DNA from: Chlorokybus atmophyticus
Lineage: Eukaryota > Streptophyta > Chlorokybophyceae > Chlorokybales > Chlorokybaceae
Reading direction: 5' to 3'
Assembly (NCBI GenBank): GCA_009103225.1
Contig: RHPI01002533.1
Location: 1,099,692 to 1,163,691 of the forward strand
DNA: 64,000 bases
Shown here one piece after another: positions 1 to 7,681 of this stretch. Positions within the stretch are counted from its first letter, which is position 1. Every line of letters begins with the position of its first letter. Position numbers and translations under genes: made by a program. The notes beneath the pieces are model-generated. The model was not told where the DNA came from. It worked only from the letters and a program-made list of their open reading frames with translations, and did not search any database.

Positions 1-1
1 G

Positions 2-655
2 GGGAAATTGCGTGTAGCTGAGTTGCTGATCCCAAACGATGCTTTGGCAGAGTGGTACCGCCGTAAGCAACGGGATACCAACCTCGGGCGGGAAGTAAAT
101 CAGTTGTGCTTTTTCATGGAGCAGCGCTATGGTGGCGCAGATCCTGCCCAGGTTGCTCGCAACCAGCTGCACAACCTGCGTCAGAACGGGCGTCCGGTTC
201 AGCAGTATATCCAGGATTTTCAGTCGTTTGTCAGCAAGATCAATGCTGGCAAACTACCTATCAGTGATGCTGATCAGCTGGATATGTTCAGGCGTGGCTT
301 GGACACAGATCTCGTGCAGCATGTGGCCGTCAACCCCGCGAGTTTGCAAGAGTGGGCCTCGACGGATTTACCAATGCTGATGCAGATGGTTGCTGCTGTG
401 GACAGTGTAAAACGCTCTCACGCCAACATGCAAACCACGGCAAAAGAGGCAGCCCCGGTTTCAGCTGCAAAGCGCCCGGCCACTGGCAACAAACCTTTTG
501 TGAAAAAGGCGAAACCATCTCATCCTGCTGGCCCCTACAATGCGGCCAAATCCATCATCACTTGCAGTTTCTGCAAGAAGATAGGTCATGGGGAGGCTAC
601 GTGCTATGCAAAACAGAATGCACAGAAGGCCAAGCAGCAGAGAGACAAGAAATAG
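2..655 (+). CDS. Gag (capsid-nucleocapsid) polyprotein, 5' partial
   Basis: The frame is open from the first bases of the window, so the true start lies upstream. The protein has a retrotransposon-gag-like helical region (motif QYIQDFQSFVSKI near residue 67) and a C-terminal CCHC zinc knuckle spaced C-x2-C-x4-H-x4-C (CSFCKKIGHGEATC), followed by a basic Lys/Gln tail. By family knowledge it forms the virus-like particle in the cytoplasm and binds the element RNA. It ends at TAG (653-655). The pol frame continues without a shift directly after this stop, so pol may be reached by stop readthrough, or the TAG may be a mutation in this copy. Confidence 0.85.
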   Translation, partial: GKLRVAELLIPNDALAEWYRRKQRDTNLGREVNQLCFFMEQRYGGADPAQVARNQLHNLRQNGRPVQQYIQDFQSFVSKINAGKLPISDADQLDMFRRGLDTDLVQHVAVNPASLQEWASTDLPMLMQMVAAVDSVKRSHANMQTTAKEAAPVSAAKRPATGNKPFVKKAKPSHPAGPYNAAKSIITCSFCKKIGHGEATCYAKQNAQKAKQQRDKK

Positions 656-2944
656 GAATTGTCCGTGGTTGGTAGCTTAGTCGAGCAGAACGACTTTAAA
701 AACTCTGTACTTCTTGATAAAGTTTCCTCTCTTTGTGATGTATCAGATGTATGGACTGATATGAGCACACCACCTGTGTTGATAATCAATGTTCCAAACG
801 ATTGTGTTTTAATCAATGTTCCATTCTCTGACTTAGTAACTGCTGTTACGCACTTACACAAGTTGCAATTACAACATGCTGTCACTGCATGTGTAGTTAT
901 CCCTCGATATCATGGCCCGTGGTCACGATTGTTGAAAGGGGGAGAAGTAATCATGCAACTCTCACGCAAAGATACAGGAGCTTCACCATTGCAAGTGATC
1001 TTGATCAAGTCTGCTACCAATCACGGCACTCCAACATTAGCTACATTTGATGGTCACTCAGTGCCACTCAAATGGAGATTTGAGAGTCAACTTATGAATA
1101 CACCATGTACAGCATTGATTGATACTGGTGCAAACCATAACTTTGTTGAATATGCTTGGGTGAAACGTAATAACATTCCTTTCACACCCGTCACGTCATA
1201 TGTACGTGCTGCTGGTTCCACTCTCAATGCAATGGGAGAGGTAAAAGAGCGTTTTGTTATTAATGGCCATATAACCCGACCAGCCTTCATCGTGGTGGAT
1301 ATGAATATCCCCGGGGTGGATGTTGTTTTAGGGGAACAATGGCACACTGAAGCAGGTTTACAATTAGACTCTCGAGCCAATACGTGCACCCTTCGTAAAG
1401 GGAAACGTAGGATGACTTTAACAGCATCTGTACTCGCACGTATACCACGCGATAATGTTCCGCTCCTCTCTGCTATGCAATTGAAACGTTGCATGCGTAA
1501 ACGTGAGGACGTATACTTACTGCACTTACGACAGGTGGAAACACCTGCTGAACAGGCTATCAGTGACCCTGTGGTGCAGTCACTTACGGAACAATACGCA
1601 GATGTATTTCAGGATGAACTCCCAGAGTTGCCTCCCGATCGAAACATACATCATACCATTCCGTTAGAGGAGGGGGCAAAGCCACCTTGGCGGCCTATAT
1701 ACAGGCTAAGTCCCTTAGAACACGCGGAGATGGAAAAACAGCTCAAAGAGTTATTGGACAAAGGTTTAATAACAAAGAGCATATCTCCTTTTGGTGCACC
1801 AATTTTGTTTGTGCCCAAAAAGAATGGCAAGCTACGCATGTGTATTGATTACCGTGCGTTGAACAAGGTCACTGTGAAAAACAGATACCCTTTGCCTCGG
1901 ATTGATGATTTGTTTGATAAGCTGTCAGGTGCAACAGTGTTCAGCACGCTGGATTTGACCAGTGGTTATCATCAAATCAAAATCCACCCGTCGGATATAC
2001 AAAAAACTGCATTTCGCACCCCACTAGGACACTTTGAGTATAAAGTGTTACCATTTGGGTTAACAAATGCACCGGCTACATTTCAGACAGCAATGAACGC
2101 GGTATTTGCTGATGAATTGTACAAGTTTGTACTGGTATATCTAGACGACATTATTGTGTTCAGCAAAACCCGGGAGGACCACCACAAACATGTGGAATTG
2201 GTTCTAGCTAGATTACGCGAACACAAATTCTATGCCAACCTGTCCAAATGCAACTTTGCAAAGGATGAACTACCCTTGTTAGGGCATGTGATTGGCAAAG
2301 AAGGATTGAAATCAGATCCTCAAAAGGTGTGTGCGGTAAAGGATTGGCCACCACCCAAGGATGTACATCAGTTACGTGCTTTCTTGGGGCTAGCCAATTA
2401 TTTCCGCAAGTTCATGCGAGCATATTCTGGCATGGCAAATCCTTTAACATCTTTACTAAGAAAAGATGTTAAATTTGTGTGGACGGAGGCACACGAGGTT
2501 GCTTTTACACGCATTAAAGATGCATTAACACAAGCCCCTGTGTTAGCCTTCCCCGACCACACCAAGCCTTTTGTGGTGATCAATGATGCTTCCACCATTG
2601 GGTGTGGGGCAGTCCTTCTACAAGATGACAGACCATGTGCATATGAAAGCAGAAAGTTCATTCCTGCTGAACGTAATTACATAACCACTGAGCAGGAATT
2701 GCTCGGGGTGGTGCACGCGCTGCGCACATGGCGTTGCTACTTGGAAGGGGTGGAGTTTTCAGTGATTACTGATCACAACCCGCTCACATTCTTTCATACG
2801 CAACAAAATCTGTCGAGGCGGCAAGCTAGGTGGAATGAATTCATTTCTTGTTTCACTTTCACTTGGCAATACCGTCCGGGTCGCACCAATGTGGCGGATC
2901 CACTAAGTCGCAGCCCCGCTCTTTTGGCACTTACGCGCTCTTGA
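656..2944 (+). CDS. Pol: aspartic protease, reverse transcriptase, RNase H
   Basis: This is in the same frame as gag. The protease active site is seen as ALIDTGANHNF around residue 155. The reverse transcriptase follows with the Ty3/gypsy motifs CIDYRALNKVT, FSTLDLTSGYHQI, FGLTNAPATFQ and the catalytic YLDD (VLVYLDDIIVFS). RNase H follows with INDAS, the TTEQELLGVVHAL helix and TDHNPL. All catalytic residues I can check are present. The frame ends in TGA at 2942-2944, but the integrase continues in the same frame right after it, so this stop either interrupts one polyprotein or is read through. No ATG is needed if pol is made as a gag-pol fusion. Confidence 0.9.
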   Translation, partial: ELSVVGSLVEQNDFKNSVLLDKVSSLCDVSDVWTDMSTPPVLIINVPNDCVLINVPFSDLVTAVTHLHKLQLQHAVTACVVIPRYHGPWSRLLKGGEVIMQLSRKDTGASPLQVILIKSATNHGTPTLATFDGHSVPLKWRFESQLMNTPCTALIDTGANHNFVEYAWVKRNNIPFTPVTSYVRAAGSTLNAMGEVKERFVINGHITRPAFIVVDMNIPGVDVVLGEQWHTEAGLQLDSRANTCTLRKGKRRMTLTASVLARIPRDNVPLLSAMQLKRCMRKREDVYLLHLRQVETPAEQAISDPVVQSLTEQYADVFQDELPELPPDRNIHHTIPLEEGAKPPWRPIYRLSPLEHAEMEKQLKELLDKGLITKSISPFGAPILFVPKKNGKLRMCIDYRALNKVTVKNRYPLPRIDDLFDKLSGATVFSTLDLTSGYHQIKIHPSDIQKTAFRTPLGHFEYKVLPFGLTNAPATFQTAMNAVFADELYKFVLVYLDDIIVFSKTREDHHKHVELVLARLREHKFYANLSKCNFAKDELPLLGHVIGKEGLKSDPQKVCAVKDWPPPKDVHQLRAFLGLANYFRKFMRAYSGMANPLTSLLRKDVKFVWTEAHEVAFTRIKDALTQAPVLAFPDHTKPFVVINDASTIGCGAVLLQDDRPCAYESRKFIPAERNYITTEQELLGVVHALRTWRCYLEGVEFSVITDHNPLTFFHTQQNLSRRQARWNEFISCFTFTWQYRPGRTNVADPLSRSPALLALTRS

Positions 2945-4393
2945 AGTACGCGTAATGTACAACAGCCTGAAGATCCTTTCTTAAAAGAAGTGTCCACAGG
3001 TTATAACTCAAATGATTGGTTTAGCAGTCAAACCAACTTGCAACAGCTTACTGCTGTTAGCAATCTGTGGTATAAAGGGGAGCAGTTGGCAATTCCCAAC
3101 TCGGGCGACTTGCGTAAGCAATGCTTACATTCAGTGCATGACCCGCCGTATGCTGGGCATTTGGGGAAACACAAAACACTCAAATCTGCGCAACAGTTAT
3201 ACTGGTGGCCGTCAATGTCAGCTGACGTGGATCAATATGTTCGCACATGTGACGTGTGTCAGCGTAATAAGCCACTACGACAAAAACAAGCGGGATTGCT
3301 TAAACCATTGGCAATTCCAGCACAAAAGTGGGATAGTGTCAGTATGGATTTGATTACTGACCTACCTGAAACAGCAGCTAAATACACTGCTATTGTGGTT
3401 TTTGTCGACCGTTTGACTAAAATGGTGCATTTTGCCCCGTGTTGCACAACTGTAAGTGCACGGGACTTGGCACACTTATTTGTGTCCACGGTCTTTCGCG
3501 TTCACGGTATACCGCGTGAACTTGTTACAGATTGTGATCCTCGTTTTGTCTCAAAGGTTTGGCGAGAAGTCTGTGAATTGTTGTGGGTAAAACAAAGCAT
3601 GTCGACTGCTTTCCACCCGCAAACGGACGGTCAAACTGAGCGAGCAAATCAAATACTGGAAGAAATGCTTCGCCACTATGTGGCTCCTAATCATGCTGAT
3701 TGGGACAGGTACTTGCCAATGGCAGAGTTCGCTGTGAACAACGCGTGGCAAGAAAGTGTAAAGGAAACCCCATTTTTCTTAAATTATGGGATTCGCCCAA
3801 ACACACCAGCGTCATTGCGTGTACCTCGCAATGCCCTGACTGTGCCAGCGGCAAAGGAATTTGCCACTAATATGCAAGAAAATTTGGCTCGAGCCAAGCT
3901 GTGTCTGTCAGAAGCACAGGACAGGCAAAAAGCTTATGCTGATACACATCGAAAAATGGCCACTTTCGATGTCAGCGATAAAGTTTTGCTTAATGCAAAA
4001 AACATAACCATCAAAGGTACGGGTGCTCGCAAGTTGCTGCCCCGATGGTTAGGTCCTTTCTCTATCACTGATAGAGTTGGTACGCACGCTTATCGACTGC
4101 AATTGCCCCCAAGTGTGCGTATACACAACGTGTTCCATGTGAACTTGTTGAAACCTTACCGCTCAGACGGTAGAACACAGCCTCCACCACCGCCAGTTGA
4201 GGTGGACAGCGAGCTCGAATACGAGGTGGAAGCTATATTGAACCATAAGCTAAATGGTCGAGGACGCGCAACTCGCTATTTGGTGAAATGGAAAGGGTAT
4301 GGCCCGGAACATAACAGTTGGGAGCCCGACAGGCATCTTACGCACTGCCGCGAGTTGCTTCGAGCTTATTGGGATTCATCTCCCGTCCCATAA
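2945..4393 (+). CDS. Integrase with C-terminal chromodomain
   Basis: This continues the pol frame after TGA. The N-terminal HHCC zinc-binding module is visible (H...GH...C-x2-C; RTCDVCQRNK). The integrase core follows with a DLITDLPE first-Asp motif, the VTDCDPRF second-Asp motif and HPQTDGQTERANQ leading to the catalytic Glu. Downstream are the GPF/Y-like module (PRWLGPFSITDR) and a chromodomain near residues 400-450 (YEVEAILNHK...RYLVKWKGYGPEHNSWEP). The aromatic residues Y, W and W expected for methyl-lysine histone reading are present, which by family knowledge directs insertion into heterochromatin. It looks intact. Confidence 0.9.
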   Translation, partial: STRNVQQPEDPFLKEVSTGYNSNDWFSSQTNLQQLTAVSNLWYKGEQLAIPNSGDLRKQCLHSVHDPPYAGHLGKHKTLKSAQQLYWWPSMSADVDQYVRTCDVCQRNKPLRQKQAGLLKPLAIPAQKWDSVSMDLITDLPETAAKYTAIVVFVDRLTKMVHFAPCCTTVSARDLAHLFVSTVFRVHGIPRELVTDCDPRFVSKVWREVCELLWVKQSMSTAFHPQTDGQTERANQILEEMLRHYVAPNHADWDRYLPMAEFAVNNAWQESVKETPFFLNYGIRPNTPASLRVPRNALTVPAAKEFATNMQENLARAKLCLSEAQDRQKAYADTHRKMATFDVSDKVLLNAKNITIKGTGARKLLPRWLGPFSITDRVGTHAYRLQLPPSVRIHNVFHVNLLKPYRSDGRTQPPPPPVEVDSELEYEVEAILNHKLNGRGRATRYLVKWKGYGPEHNSWEPDRHLTHCRELLRAYWDSSPVP

Positions 4394-4530
4394 ACTGTGG
4401 GCTTGGTTTTATGACAGACTGGCAGTGCAGTTTCATTACCACCCTGTCATTTCCTGCTATCTCACTGGTTATAATTACTCGAAATCAAGCCTGATCAACT
4501 TGAGTTCAACGAGGACGTTGAAAACCTAAG

Positions 4531-4540
4531 TGGGGGGGAA
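4531..4540 (+). other. Polypurine tract of the first gypsy element
   Basis: A purine run (TGGGGGGGAA) sits immediately before the TGTAACGGGA that opens the 3' LTR. By family knowledge it primes plus-strand DNA synthesis. A related junction is found inverted near 63430-63450. Confidence 0.75.
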
Positions 4541-4972
4541 TGTAACGGGAGCAATAATAATAGGGGTATTATTGCTACCTAAATAACACATTTTGTATGA
4601 ATAAGTATTTAAGTATGCTTATTTATACCTCTTTTCTACGGTTCCTCGCTTATCAAAGGCTATGATGCTTTATCATAGCTTAAATAAGTCCCAATGGGTG
4701 TAGAACCGCTTATTCAAGCCTATTTAGTGTCACATTTGATATAATGTGATAACTATCTCGTTAGGTACCTTACGATAGGTATTTTTGGATAGGTACCTTA
4801 TCGATAGGTACCTTATCTGAGCTGTGATTGGCTCACGCTAGATTTCCTAACTACCCTATCTGTAGGGTCGATGTCTAGTTGTGAGTTAATTATCGAGAGG
4901 TATATAGTTGATATACTCTTGATATAAAAGGTCACATCAATCTGATGTGGGGACTTTCAGTTCTCTGCTCAG
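4541..4972 (+). repeat. 3' LTR of the first gypsy element (end uncertain)
   Basis: The LTR starts with TG directly after the polypurine tract. It is AT-rich, unlike the coding part, and contains a TATA-like box (GATATAAAAG at 4921), suggesting a U3 of about 380 bp with R and U5 beyond. The end is a guess at a CTCA step near 4970; the U5 could run further. The 5' LTR outside the window would settle it. Confidence 0.55.
4761..4816 (+). repeat. Short palindromic direct repeats in the LTR U3
   Basis: The unit TAGGTACCTTA, itself palindromic around GGTACC, occurs three times within about 55 bp (4762, 4790, 4805), each close to CGATAGGT. Such arrays upstream of a TATA box are often enhancer-type sites in LTRs; that role is inference. 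Confidence 0.5.
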
Positions 4973-5231
4973 TGGCGGCCACGCCGTTGAAAGGCTTGTC
5001 ATAGGCGGTGTGGGTGTTGGGGTAGAGGATTGAAGGGGCATCACCGGCGACGGTGGTGCTGTTACACCAGGGCTAGAGGTTAGCCTATTCTCTGTGCGCA
5101 TCGCGGCGAGAGTTGGTGCTGTGACAGTGTTTAGTGGGGACATAGGAAGGGTAGTGCTGCGTGGTGTCTCAGAGTTGGTTGGCATCAACGTTGGAGGGCT
5201 CCACATCATTAAGGAGGTCAAGGGTGCGGAG

Positions 5232-5675
5232 ATGCACAAGAAGACCAAGGTGGAGGTGTCCAAGTCAGCACCGGTTGTGAAGAAGATGACGAAGAAGGCC
5301 AAGGTCGAGCCCGTTACTCATAAGGGAGCGGGAGCTCAAGAGAAGGTGACGAAGAGCGTGTCACATGCGAGTGGTGGAGTGATTCCATGTGTGGAGGTTG
5401 CTGGTGGTGTCAAGAAGGCTGAAGGTGCAGTTCCGGAGCCCGTGGGAGCCAAAGGAGGCGTTGGCATTAGCAAGGACAAGAAGGAGAAGCATGGTGGTGG
5501 TGGTGTGCAGGACGTTGCCGAGAGTGAGCACGTGGGAGCACATGCAAATGACCATGAGAGTTGCAATAAGGGTGTGCAAGTGAAGAGCTTCAAGGAGGCG
5601 CTCATGAGAGGTGCGGGAAGTGTTTTCAAGATGGTTGGAAGAGCAAAGGATGGCGTGGGAGTTCATCGCGCATAA
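5232..5675 (+). CDS. Hypothetical Lys/Val/Gly-rich protein, doubtful
   Basis: This open frame of about 148 codons from an ATG lies between the two gypsy elements. The frame stays open further upstream to about 5094. The product is rich in Lys, Val and Gly with repeated KK and GGV stretches, and I recognise no domain. It could be a leader ORF or cargo of a retroelement, a chance ORF in a G-rich stretch, or an exon. The opposite strand is also open over part of it, which argues for compositional openness rather than selection. Confidence 0.25.
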   Translation: MHKKTKVEVSKSAPVVKKMTKKAKVEPVTHKGAGAQEKVTKSVSHASGGVIPCVEVAGGVKKAEGAVPEPVGAKGGVGISKDKKEKHGGGGVQDVAESEHVGAHANDHESCNKGVQVKSFKEALMRGAGSVFKMVGRAKDGVGVHRA

Positions 5676-6060
5676 GTACGCAAGGAGTTGGCATCGAAGG
5701 TGTTAAAGGCCAAGCTGCCCGCGTGGGAGTGTTGAGGATATTCTTGTGTCCGGTCAGCTTGCCATGTGGATAAGAATAGCCGCGAGAAGATTCAGGCGCG
5801 AGAAGGTTCCAGTCAAGAAAGGTCCAGGCGAGGACTTCAGTCGAGAAGGTTTCAGGCGCGGAGTCAAGTCCGGAGTCTGGAGACCTCCAGGCGCTGTAGA
5901 AGAAACGTTGTAGCTCGGTGGTTACGTTATTGTATGGCGCGTGTCATAGCTTGTTGGTTAGCTCTTGAAAGTACCTACGTGGTGCAACTTAGAGCGCAGG
6001 AACCGGTTGAGTGTAGAAGTCGTGGTGGCTTCTAGAGTAGACAGGTGCAGAACTGGCGGG

Positions 6061-6074
6061 TATAAAAGCCCGCG
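6061..6074 (+). promoter_or_regulatory. TATA-like promoter upstream of the methyltransferase retroelement
   Basis: A TATAAAAG box in GC-rich surroundings lies about 145 bp before the first element ORF. The 300 bp upstream carry imperfect GAAGGTTCCAGTC / AGGCGCG repeats, as in an LTR U3. This may be the remnant of the 5' LTR, but I could not match it to any 3' LTR, so the assignment is tentative. Confidence 0.35.
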
Positions 6075-6206
6075 GTATGACTTTGTTGTAATCCTTAAAA
6101 AGCCTTTTGGATCAGCCTTGTGTGTATGCTCTGGTAGAGTGTGTGTACTTGTGCTTGTACCAACTCCATGCATGGTCAGTAGTGTCCGAATCTCAACACC
6201 CCGGTG

Positions 6207-6770
6207 ATGGAGAGCACCCACGCCGCAACAACCATGGTCGTTGGGTTCGTAAGTGGTGAATCCACCACTCCTGCCTCCATCGAAGCGACCACATCGGCCG
6301 CAACTGCTGCCACCCTCACAGCCGCCACCTCAGTAACGACGACTGCTGCCGGTGCCACCACCATCGCCTCCGGTATTGCTGCCATACCCACTGCACCACT
6401 TCCTGAGGTTCGAACGGCACCGCCACCAGCGCTGGACGTCACACAGCAAGTGCCACGCGGGCCACAAGCAGAACGCGCCTGGGCGTCGTTTTTACGCAAC
6501 GTGGAGCCCACCACCATTGCGTACGGACCAGGGGGGCAACGCACCACGCGCGTGGCACGCGATGATCGCATCTTGCCCCTACCACCTCCAGAGTACCACA
6601 CGCTGCCGGAACCCACACAACAGCAGCTGGAGGATGAAATCCTCGCCGGCACTGCACCAGAGATGAGGGAGCGTCTCTTCAGGTTCACCTACCGGCGACC
6701 TGCAGTATTGGAGCTGGCCATCCAGTTGTTCCTGGCATTACACGCACGATTGCAGGGCGCACCCAGTTAA
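6207..6770 (+). CDS. Gag-region ORF 1 of the methyltransferase retroelement
   Basis: The start is ATG at 6207. The first 70 residues are Ala/Thr/Ser-rich and probably disordered; the rest (about residues 85-185) is helical, with motifs ERAWASFLRNVEP and RPAVLELAIQLFLAL. There is no zinc knuckle and I recognise no family by sequence. The assignment rests on position ahead of protease-RT in an LTR element. The next ORF starts 12 bp downstream in the same frame, so the TAA at 6768-6770 may be a mutation that split one longer gag. Confidence 0.5.
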   Translation: MESTHAATTMVVGFVSGESTTPASIEATTSAATAATLTAATSVTTTAAGATTIASGIAAIPTAPLPEVRTAPPPALDVTQQVPRGPQAERAWASFLRNVEPTTIAYGPGGQRTTRVARDDRILPLPPPEYHTLPEPTQQQLEDEILAGTAPEMRERLFRFTYRRPAVLELAIQLFLALHARLQGAPS

Positions 6771-6782
6771 ACGCGGCAACCC

Positions 6783-7643
6783 ATGCCCGCTCAACAGATC
6801 GACTTCGAGCCCTCGCCACTGGACCCACTCGACCTCCAGCGCCACAAAATACAAGACCTCGCGGTCACCATGTCTGACATCGCGTTGGGCGCTGATCCCG
6901 CTCTCCGGGGGCTCACTCCAGGCAGTCGTCAAGAGCGTTTCTCTGCCCTCAAACAGGCCCATCGTTATCGAGTGGACCAAGCTGCTCAAGTGGACGCGCG
7001 CCAACAGGCGTACGAAGCAGCACACGCCGTTATCGTACCAACCGTAGCGCCGGCAAATGTTGCCAGCGGCTCCACGGCGCTGACCACAACGTACTCCACA
7101 GCAGTCGCCGTCGAACAGCCAAGGCAAGCAATTGTTGCAGACCAAGCGAGGGCGTTGGCGCAACAATTGAGGGGGGTAATCGCCCCGCTGCTGCCTCCTT
7201 TGGTCGAAGACATGCCTGAGGATCAACGCGATGCAGGGCGAGGGTACCTCACCCCGCAAGGGGACACCACACAACGAGGAGGAGCTGGTATGGTGGGGGA
7301 GCAACAACTCCGTACCGCACTCATCCGGCAAGCAGTCATGTTGCACAGGCCTGAGGGCAACACGTTAAGACAAATGATGGGGATGCAAGAGGGCAGCGCC
7401 GCACGAGCTCGTCTCGTGGCATGGCTCGTTGCCAATCACCCTGCTGTCCCCCTGTTCGCCTTTGGCAACCGAGCATTATGGTTGGGGGCATTCGTTCGTT
7501 CGCTGCGACAAGCATATGACGAGGCTGCCACCACAGCCCCGGACACGCTGGAGGGAGTGCAAGAGGCAATGCTGCGGCTGCCAGGGATGGAAGCCGCACG
7601 GCAACGGCGGCGCATTGTCATTGCGTATGAGCTACACGCATAG
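6783..7643 (+). CDS. Gag-region ORF 2 of the methyltransferase retroelement
   Basis: ATG at 6783, 286 codons. It is mostly helical and Ala/Gln/Arg-rich, with a C-terminal stretch (NRALWLGAFVRSLRQAYDE) that resembles capsid-type helices of gypsy gag proteins in character, though not by a diagnostic motif. It is in the same frame as the preceding ORF and followed by a CG-dinucleotide run (7670-7680) just before the pol ATG. A slip in that run could account for the change of frame between gag and pol. Confidence 0.5.
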   Translation: MPAQQIDFEPSPLDPLDLQRHKIQDLAVTMSDIALGADPALRGLTPGSRQERFSALKQAHRYRVDQAAQVDARQQAYEAAHAVIVPTVAPANVASGSTALTTTYSTAVAVEQPRQAIVADQARALAQQLRGVIAPLLPPLVEDMPEDQRDAGRGYLTPQGDTTQRGGAGMVGEQQLRTALIRQAVMLHRPEGNTLRQMMGMQEGSAARARLVAWLVANHPAVPLFAFGNRALWLGAFVRSLRQAYDEAATTAPDTLEGVQEAMLRLPGMEAARQRRRIVIAYELHA

Positions 7644-7681
7644 CAGACTGACCTCCAGCGCACCCTACGCGCGCGCGCGCC

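Larger units (their letters stand above)
1..4972 (+). mobile_element. Ty3/gypsy chromovirus-type LTR retrotransposon, 5' end outside the window
   Basis: The order gag, protease, reverse transcriptase, RNase H, integrase, chromodomain, polypurine tract and LTR start is that of a Ty3/gypsy chromovirus. The 5' LTR and the start of gag lie left of the window. The whole coding region stays in one reading frame, broken only by TAG at 653 and TGA at 2942, so this copy is young or under recent constraint. The right boundary is uncertain because the 5' LTR is not available for comparison. Confidence 0.9.

Noticed and set aside
1-4393. Retrovirus with envelope gene
   Set aside because: The integrase-chromodomain frame is followed directly by the polypurine tract and LTR; there is no envelope ORF.
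6176-7346. Minus-strand open frames opposite the gag-region ORFs
   Set aside because: Shadow frames in GC-rich coding sequence; low-complexity Ala/Val/Gly composition.
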